From positions 1-10,160 of the forward strand of contig JANMZR010000450.1 in the NCBI GenBank assembly GCA_031383555.1: DNA of 10,160 nucleotides, written 5' to 3'. This DNA comes from JANMZR01 sp031383555. GTDB taxonomy: Bacteria > Bacteroidota > Bacteroidia > Cytophagales > Spirosomataceae. The position numbers and the translations under genes are program-made. Below are positions 5,577 through 10,160 of the stretch, piece by piece. A model generated the notes under the pieces. The model was not told the DNA's origin, did not search any database, and saw only the letters and a list, made by a program, of their open reading frames with translations. Numbering within the stretch: the stretch's first letter is position 1; each line of letters opens with the position of its first letter.

Positions 5577-8075
5577 TTATAACCCATCAATCATTTTCTG
5601 TATCCTCGCTTCACGATCTTCGTTACTAAATTTATCACGGCTCAAACCATCTACTAAAATCGGGAAACAAAATGGACTTGGCTTTTCAATGGTTTTAATA
5701 ATTATTTTTTGGGTATTTATTCTATTGAAAGCCAAGGTCATGCGACCTAATTCTAATTGGAAATTTAGGGCTTCATCGTAAGCTTGAAGGAGTAGCAAAT
5801 TTTCCTTTTCATAGTTTTCAAAAACATTAAAAAACAATTGCGAATTAGCCTGTATATGTCTGGTTTTTAACGCCTTACCAGGGTATCCTTGAAAAACCAA
5901 TCCCCCAATTCGAGCAATATCACGGAAGCGCCGACGGGCCATCTCCACGCCATTTACGCTATGCATTACATCTTCAGTAAGGTTTTTTGCCGAAAAAACA
6001 CCTTTTTCGATCGCCTTTTCAATTGGTATTTCTTGGTCTGAGAGCAGCTCAAAACCATAGTCGTTCATGGCTAGTGAAAAAGTAATTTGGGTTATTTGAC
6101 CAATACGATAGGCTAATATTGCAGCCATGCCTTCATGTACCAACCGGCCTTCGAATGGGTAAATAAACACATGGCAGCCTACTTTAGTTTGCAGTTTTTC
6201 TATTAAAAGCTCTTCTTTTCTGGGCAAATGTGAGCGACAAATTTGGGTTTCGAATAATGGCAAAAGGAAACTCATTTCCTTATCGAACGAAAGTTTGGGA
6301 AATGTGTTTTTGTTGGAGAAAAAACTATCTACTTTCAAACGAATCAAATTGGAAAGTTCACTCGAAAGGGGCATTCGTCCTCCTTGATAGGATGGGACTT
6401 GTCCTTTTTTTGAATTAGATCGGCGTACAATCGCACTCATCTCAACCATTTTTACAAATTCCAAGTTCATTCCCGCAAAGAAAAAGGTATCGCCTGGGTT
6501 CAATCTGCTCACAAAATACTCCTCAACTGTACCCAAATACTTACCAGTCATCAGGTTGATTTTCACCATACTATCACTCACAATTGTACCAATACTAAAT
6601 CTATGTCGCAACGCAATTCTGCGGTTTGTTACTTTATAAATTCCATTTATTATATCCACTTTTTGAAATTCATCATAAGCGCCTAATGAGGCACCTCCTT
6701 TGTGGAGAAACTCCAAACACCATGCCCATTCCTGTGCAGTTATTGTATTAAAGCAATGCGTTTGTTTTATTTCTTTAAAAATTTGGGCTGCATTGAAGCC
6801 CTCCGAAACTGCTAAAGTTACCAAATATTGCAGGAGTACATCAAAGGAACGAACATAAGGTTCCCTTGACTCAATATTTTGGTTTTCAATAGCTTGCCTA
6901 ATGGCTGAGCCTTCAATTATTTCTAAAGAATGGGTGGGTACAAAATAAATAGAGGACACCGCACCTGGCCTATGCCCGCTCCTTCCCGCTCGTTGCATCA
7001 TGCGAGCGACACCTTTGGGTGAGCCAATTTGAATTACAGTATCTACAGGTTGGAAGTCGACTCCAAGATCCAAACTTGAAGTACAAACTACGGCTTTCAG
7101 TCTTCCATCGTGAAGAGCATCCTCCACCCAATGCCTCACTTCATCACCCAATGAGCCATGATGCATCGCTATTAAACCAGCTAAATCCGGGGCAGCATTG
7201 AGCAAATTTTGATACCAAATCTCGGCAAATGAACGGGTATTTGTAAATATTAAAGTAGAGTTAGATTTGTTGATAATTTTCACCACTTTATCTAATAACT
7301 TTATTCCTAAATGACCAGCCCATGGAAACTCATCAAGCTTATCAGGAAACACCGTTTCAATTTTCGTTTTTTTAACAATATTGGCTTTTACCAACACAGA
7401 ATTGGCATCATTTTCCCCCAATAAAATTTCTTTGGCTTGCTCCAAATTCCCAATTGTGGCTGATATTCCCCAAACAACCAGGTCTGGATTCAAAGCCCGT
7501 AACCTACTGATAGCCAGCTCCGTTTGCACTCCTCGTTTGCTTCCCATAAGCTCATGCCACTCGTCGACAACTACAAATTGGATGTTTTTGAAATAATTCG
7601 GATAGTCTTTTTGCGATAATAAAACATGAACCGACTCTGGTGTAGTGATTAATGCCTGTGGAATATTTTTCTTTTGGTCGGCACGTTCTTTTGTTGAAGT
7701 ATCGCCTGATCGCAGGGCAATCTTATAGGGTAAGTCTAGGTCGTTATTAACTCGCTTTGCCGCCAATTCTATTTCTTTCGAAAGGGCTCTCAAGGGTGTT
7801 ATCCAGAGGCAATGAAGTCTTGATTTCAGATTTGTGGTTGCAAAACTCCCCGATACCTGACCGCTGATACCCGATACCTGATACCTATTTGTCCATTCCT
7901 GAATAATTCCAAACCAAATCGCATACGTTTTACCACAGCCAGTTGGTGCATTTAACAAGCCCGACTTTCCATTTAAAATATGTTCCCATGTTTCTTTTTG
8001 AAAGGCGTGAGGCTGCCATTCCTGTTTTTCAAACCATCGTTTGGCTAAAAAAAACTTCTCATTGGTAGCATCCAT
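5577..8075 (-). CDS. Ligase-associated DNA damage response DEXH-box helicase (Lhr-Core type)
   Basis: This is a superfamily 2 ATP-dependent DNA helicase of 832 aa, close to the usual length of the ligase-associated Lhr-like helicases. Motif I is APTGCGKT (43-50), motif Ia is in WITPLRAL (91-98), motif II is DEWH (171-174), motif III is SAT (205-207), motif V is in TSSLDLGVD (332-340) and motif VI is QRAGRSGHR (361-369). The C-terminal DEAD-associated region includes HVFIYPFEGRLVHEG (about 630-645) and a late RRRFRDIARIGGLVFQGYPG block. The family is normally encoded beside an ATP-dependent DNA ligase, an MBL-fold exonuclease and a phosphoesterase; none is seen here. It follows a membrane-protein gene on the same strand after 46 bp, so they may be cotranscribed. 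Residues about 64-75, between motifs I and Ia, derive from a heptanucleotide repeat and are unlikely to be ancestral. The reading frame is otherwise intact. Confidence 0.93.
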   Translation of the reverse strand: MDATNEKFFLAKRWFEKQEWQPHAFQKETWEHILNGKSGLLNAPTGCGKTYAIWFGIIQEWTNRYQVSGISGQVSGSFATTNLKSRLHCLWITPLRALSKEIELAAKRVNNDLDLPYKIALRSGDTSTKERADQKKNIPQALITTPESVHVLLSQKDYPNYFKNIQFVVVDEWHELMGSKRGVQTELAISRLRALNPDLVVWGISATIGNLEQAKEILLGENDANSVLVKANIVKKTKIETVFPDKLDEFPWAGHLGIKLLDKVVKIINKSNSTLIFTNTRSFAEIWYQNLLNAAPDLAGLIAMHHGSLGDEVRHWVEDALHDGRLKAVVCTSSLDLGVDFQPVDTVIQIGSPKGVARMMQRAGRSGHRPGAVSSIYFVPTHSLEIIEGSAIRQAIENQNIESREPYVRSFDVLLQYLVTLAVSEGFNAAQIFKEIKQTHCFNTITAQEWAWCLEFLHKGGASLGAYDEFQKVDIINGIYKVTNRRIALRHRFSIGTIVSDSMVKINLMTGKYLGTVEEYFVSRLNPGDTFFFAGMNLEFVKMVEMSAIVRRSNSKKGQVPSYQGGRMPLSSELSNLIRLKVDSFFSNKNTFPKLSFDKEMSFLLPLFETQICRSHLPRKEELLIEKLQTKVGCHVFIYPFEGRLVHEGMAAILAYRIGQITQITFSLAMNDYGFELLSDQEIPIEKAIEKGVFSAKNLTEDVMHSVNGVEMARRRFRDIARIGGLVFQGYPGKALKTRHIQANSQLFFNVFENYEKENLLLLQAYDEALNFQLELGRMTLAFNRINTQKIIIKTIEKPSPFCFPILVDGLSRDKFSNEDREARIQKMIDGL
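7851..7885 (-). repeat. Five-unit heptanucleotide tandem repeat inside the helicase gene
   Basis: On the + strand the five 7-bp units are CGATACC, TGACCGC, TGATACC, CGATACC and TGATACC. On the coding strand this reads as GGTATC(A/G) repeated, with one degenerate unit (GCGGTCA). It encodes residues 64-75 (RYQVSGISGQVS) in the spacer between helicase motifs I and Ia. Five 7-bp units do not make a multiple of three, yet the gene stays in frame, so flanking bases must have compensated. Similar short GGTATC-type repeats are familiar, from memory, in intergenic DNA of Bacteroidota; a database check is required. Confidence 0.85.
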
Positions 8076-8121
8076 TTGAATATGGTCTTAATTTTTACTT
8101 TAAATAGTATTTCTAATATTA

Positions 8122-9765
8122 TTAATTAATAATTTCAGGAATTGTTTTTGTCAAATTTAACTTTTTACTTGTATCGAATATTTCGAACTGGGAGTTTTTA
8201 TTTTTAAGCAAATAGTAAATTTGATAAACCCCTTTTTCAAAATTTAAAGTAGGAATATCTGCATAAAATCCCTTTTTATAATATTCATGTGTCTTTAAAA
8301 AAGGTCCTTTAAAATTGGCAAATAATTGAGTGGCAATTATATAATTTTTGTTTTTGTTTGCAAACACTAAAAAATAAGAATCGCTTAATCTGGTTTTTCT
8401 ATCAAAACTCTCATCTGATAGTAGGAAGTGTTGTTTGGCAAAGTAGCGTCTCGGGTAGGGGTCTTGTTCTAATATAAGTTGATTCCTGTTTATTGGTTTA
8501 TGGCTTAAACTGTCGTTTATTAATTTATTAAGCATGTTATTGTCTATAACTTGGTTGGTTATTTTTACATTTTTATAATAAACGTTGTCAACAAGGTCTA
8601 AAAAGGGTTGATCGACCATCATCATGGTTTTATTTTGGCTCCAATTGAAAGTATCTGCTAAGTATTTATTCCTCATATTTTCTATTTTTACAAAATAGGA
8701 AAAATAAGAAAAAACAGAGATGACCATAAACAAGCCACCAATTGAAATCGCCAAATATTTTTGAAGGTTTGCCTTCGCAATTTCTAATACTATAAGGTAA
8801 GTAACCGTAAAACCAATAAATGCATAAAACTGAAAGCGGCTAAATATTACATCATATTCCCTTGATAATGAAATCAATAAGCCCGTACCTGCACAGAATA
8901 AAAGTACCGATAATAGCTTAGCCAAAGGCAAAGATGCAATAGATTTAGACCTAAAAATTTGCAAGGTAATATAAAGACCAATTAAAATAAATACCACAAA
9001 AATTATAAAGCCGCTAGTTTTATGCAAATGCATTCGATTAAAAACCTCAAAAGGAGCTGCCCAAAACATGCCTTGGAAGTTAATTATATTTTCAAAATCT
9101 AGAGAGTTTCTCATCGCTGGGCTAGGTTTATAACTAACCAAGTAGATAGAAAAACAGACTAAAAAAGTGCCCAAAGCATACCAAATTGGCTTTCGATAGA
9201 GTATTAAAATATAAATGATTCCGAAAAAAGCCAATAAACCATTGCCCGAACAAAATGTGGCACTCGCCGCCCAAAACAAGGAAAGCCAATTGTATTTTTT
9301 ACGAATATCGATACTATATACTGATAAGATTACAAAAAGTAGGGCATAGGAGTGCTGTAAACCTGGCAATACCCAAAAAGAGATTTCATACAATTGGGGC
9401 TGTAATATGAAAAGAAAAATTGGCAAAAAATAATAATATTTTTTTATGTTTTTTGGAATACTAATTAAAAAAAATAGAGCCGTTATTACTAACAAATTCA
9501 TCCAAATAGCAAGCCCTTTGAAATTGACTAACCCCAATATTTTATATTGCAATAATGCTGTAAGTTTGGGAAATACCTGAATATGATCACTATCGGCACG
9601 GAAAAGATTCAAGATAAGCGCTTTAAAGTCATCTTTAATTAGGGTGGTTAGTAGCAGATTTACATCGTCTTGATAAGGGAGATTTATAGCATATTTTGCA
9701 ACAAACAAAATAAAAATTGTGCAAAAAAATAGAATTAAAAATATTGAAATAATAGGGCGCTTCAT
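8122..9765 (-). CDS. Polytopic membrane protein, possible GT-C-type glycosyltransferase
   Basis: This is an integral membrane protein of 547 aa that I do not recognise as a named family. It has about ten hydrophobic segments (roughly 4-24, 85-104, 108-122, 135-152, 160-190, 192-212, 250-271, 281-300, 309-331 and 339-361) followed by a polar tail of about 185 residues (362-547) likely to lie outside the membrane. Just after the first segment is PYQDDVN (30-36), an acidic pair in the first external loop, and further on DSDHIQVFPKL (58-68). This arrangement resembles GT-C lipid-sugar-dependent glycosyltransferases, where first-loop acids are catalytic. SFWVLPGLQHSYAL and SREYDVIFSRFQFY (301-314) also look conserved-like. 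The role is inferred only by architecture. The ATG at 9763-9765 directly precedes the hydrophobic start. It lies 55 bp from a tandem-repeat array and 46 bp upstream of the helicase gene, to which it may be cotranscribed. Confidence 0.72.
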   Translation of the reverse strand: MKRPIISIFLILFFCTIFILFVAKYAINLPYQDDVNLLLTTLIKDDFKALILNLFRADSDHIQVFPKLTALLQYKILGLVNFKGLAIWMNLLVITALFFLISIPKNIKKYYYFLPIFLFILQPQLYEISFWVLPGLQHSYALLFVILSVYSIDIRKKYNWLSLFWAASATFCSGNGLLAFFGIIYILILYRKPIWYALGTFLVCFSIYLVSYKPSPAMRNSLDFENIINFQGMFWAAPFEVFNRMHLHKTSGFIIFVVFILIGLYITLQIFRSKSIASLPLAKLLSVLLFCAGTGLLISLSREYDVIFSRFQFYAFIGFTVTYLIVLEIAKANLQKYLAISIGGLFMVISVFSYFSYFVKIENMRNKYLADTFNWSQNKTMMMVDQPFLDLVDNVYYKNVKITNQVIDNNMLNKLINDSLSHKPINRNQLILEQDPYPRRYFAKQHFLLSDESFDRKTRLSDSYFLVFANKNKNYIIATQLFANFKGPFLKTHEYYKKGFYADIPTLNFEKGVYQIYYLLKNKNSQFEIFDTSKKLNLTKTIPEIIN

Positions 9766-9820
9766 TTCATAAAATTACAACTGGTTCAAATAAAATTTGC
9801 AAAAAATAAAAATTAATAAT

Positions 9821-10020
9821 AAAATGCCCATTTCACAAAAAAGATATTGTTGAGAGTTTATGATAAACAAAAAATGCCCATTTCACAAAAAAGATATTGT
9901 TGAGAGTCTATAATAAACGAAAAATGCCAATTTCACAAAGAAGATATTGTTGAGAGTCTATAATAAGCGAAAAATGCCCATTTCACAAAAAAGATATTGT
10001 TGAGAGTCTATAATAAACAA
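9821..10020. repeat. Four 50-bp tandem repeats
   Basis: Units are 9821-9870, 9871-9920, 9921-9970 and 9971-10020, each exactly 50 bp with no spacer. Each begins AAAATGCCCATTTCACAA, continues with AAGATATTGTTGAGAGT and ends in a form of CTATAATAAACAA. Units 2 and 4 differ at one base, unit 1 at a few more, and unit 3 carries changes such as GCCAA, CAAAG and AAGCGA. The period is not a multiple of three and no reading frame runs through. On the - strand each unit has TTG, 21 bp, then TATCTTTT (TATCTTCT in unit 3), resembling a -33/-7 promoter pair pointing at the membrane-protein gene. The array ends exactly where the group II intron begins. Confidence 0.97.
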
Positions 10021-10023
10021 ATC

Positions 10024-10062
10024 GAGTAGGAGGTGGATAATTATTTTATCCACCGTCCTCTC
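10024..10062 (-). ncRNA. Group II intron domain VI with bulged branch-point adenosine
   Basis: On the - strand, GAGAGGA (10062-10056) pairs with TCCTACTC (10031-10024), leaving a single unpaired A (complement of T10027). Above it a perfect 9-bp stem GGTGGATAA / TTATCCACC closes a 5-nt loop. The bulged A is the seventh base from the intron end at 10021, the expected distance for the lariat branch point. Confidence 0.87.
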
Positions 10063-10065
10063 ACA

Positions 10066-10095
10066 CCACCCTACGTGCCGTTCGGCATAGGGCGG
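10066..10095 (-). ncRNA. Group II intron domain V (catalytic hairpin)
   Basis: On the - strand, CCGCCCTA (10095-10088) pairs with TAGGGTGG (10073-10066), including a G-U wobble at the third pair. The two-nt CG bulge (10075-10074) follows the upper stem TGCC/GGCA with loop GAAC. The catalytic triad reads CGC (complement of 10094-10092) and its middle base is in the wobble pair, as in known domain V. The whole element is 30 nt rather than the common 34, because the upper stem is two pairs shorter. Confidence 0.88.
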
Positions 10096-10160
10096 TTCGT
10101 AAAGTTACTAAATTTCGTGAACGCTTGACTAAAGGTTGTTAGTTTGATACTCTCAAAATA

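Larger units (their letters stand above)
10021..10160 (-). mobile_element. Group II intron, 3' end (continues beyond the window)
   Basis: Read on the - strand, the window edge enters the 3' part of a bacterial group II intron: the tail of domain IV (about 10160-10099), domain V (10095-10066), domain VI (10062-10024) and the 3' boundary CTACTCGAT ending at 10021. The terminal AT satisfies the intron's 3' AY rule. The reverse transcriptase/maturase gene would lie in domain IV beyond base 10160. In the visible part one frame ends at a TAA (complement of about 10140-10142), which could be its last codon, but this cannot be verified. The 3' exon is the 50-bp tandem array. The CGC triad is shared with the Oceanobacillus IIC intron, but class assignment requires the ORF. 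Confidence 0.88.

Noticed and set aside
5550..5584. GGTTA / TAACC pair between the esterase and helicase genes as a shared terminator
   Set aside because: The stem is five pairs with a 25-nt loop of mostly A/T; too weak to claim.
7851..7885. Intein or mobile insertion in the helicase
   Set aside because: Only a 35-bp heptamer array is present, with no splicing motifs or element ends.
9856..9875. Hairpin within each 50-bp unit (TTGTT against AACAA)
   Set aside because: The pairing is only five bases and is broken in units 2 and 3, so it is not under selection.
9821..10020. CRISPR array
   Set aside because: The units are contiguous with no spacers and a fixed 50-bp period; there is no variable sequence between repeats and no cas gene.
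10149..10156. ACTCTCAA in the intron as an inverted copy of TTGAGAGT in the 50-bp units
   Set aside because: An eight-base match with no extension is expected by chance in this AT-rich sequence and lies in a non-conserved part of the intron.

Overview
The window is AT-rich and gene-dense. Translation starts have A/T-rich leaders without clear Shine-Dalgarno sequences, one exact TAnnTTTG -7-type promoter box is present, and the gene families (including a ligase-associated Lhr-type helicase) point to a member of the Bacteroidota, probably a Cytophagales/Sphingobacteriales-like environmental bacterium. This is inferred from style and gene content; no marker gene is present.

Left part (1-1777, + strand): the 3' end of a 5-formyltetrahydrofolate cyclo-ligase gene, then a 213-bp gap with two conspicuous inverted-repeat systems, then asd (aspartate-semialdehyde dehydrogenase), closed by a strong intrinsic terminator.

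Middle (1839-5563, + strand): a small catabolic/detoxification operon. It holds a decayed ring-cleaving dioxygenase pseudogene, a maleylacetate reductase, an intact two-domain VOC-fold dioxygenase of the PcpA/LinE/MhqO type, and an MhqD-like serine hydrolase that carries a run of eight G in its oxyanion region. PcpA-like ring cleavage of a (substituted) hydroquinone followed by reduction of maleylacetate gives a coherent route towards 3-oxoadipate. The hydrolase links the set to the bacillary quinone-stress (Mhq) genes.

Right part (5577-9765, - strand): a ligase-associated DEXH helicase, convergent with the operon and carrying an in-frame heptanucleotide-repeat insertion, preceded by a polytopic membrane protein that looks like a GT-C-type glycosyltransferase.

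End (9821-10160): four exact-period 50-bp tandem repeats abut base-for-base the 3' end of a group II intron on the - strand. Domains V and VI, the catalytic CGC triad and the bulged branch-point A can all be read. The intron continues beyond the window.

The least expected items are the structured leader in front of asd, the dioxygenase/maleylacetate reductase operon with its dead paralogue, the G8 tract, the repeat inside the helicase gene, and the intron/tandem-repeat junction.
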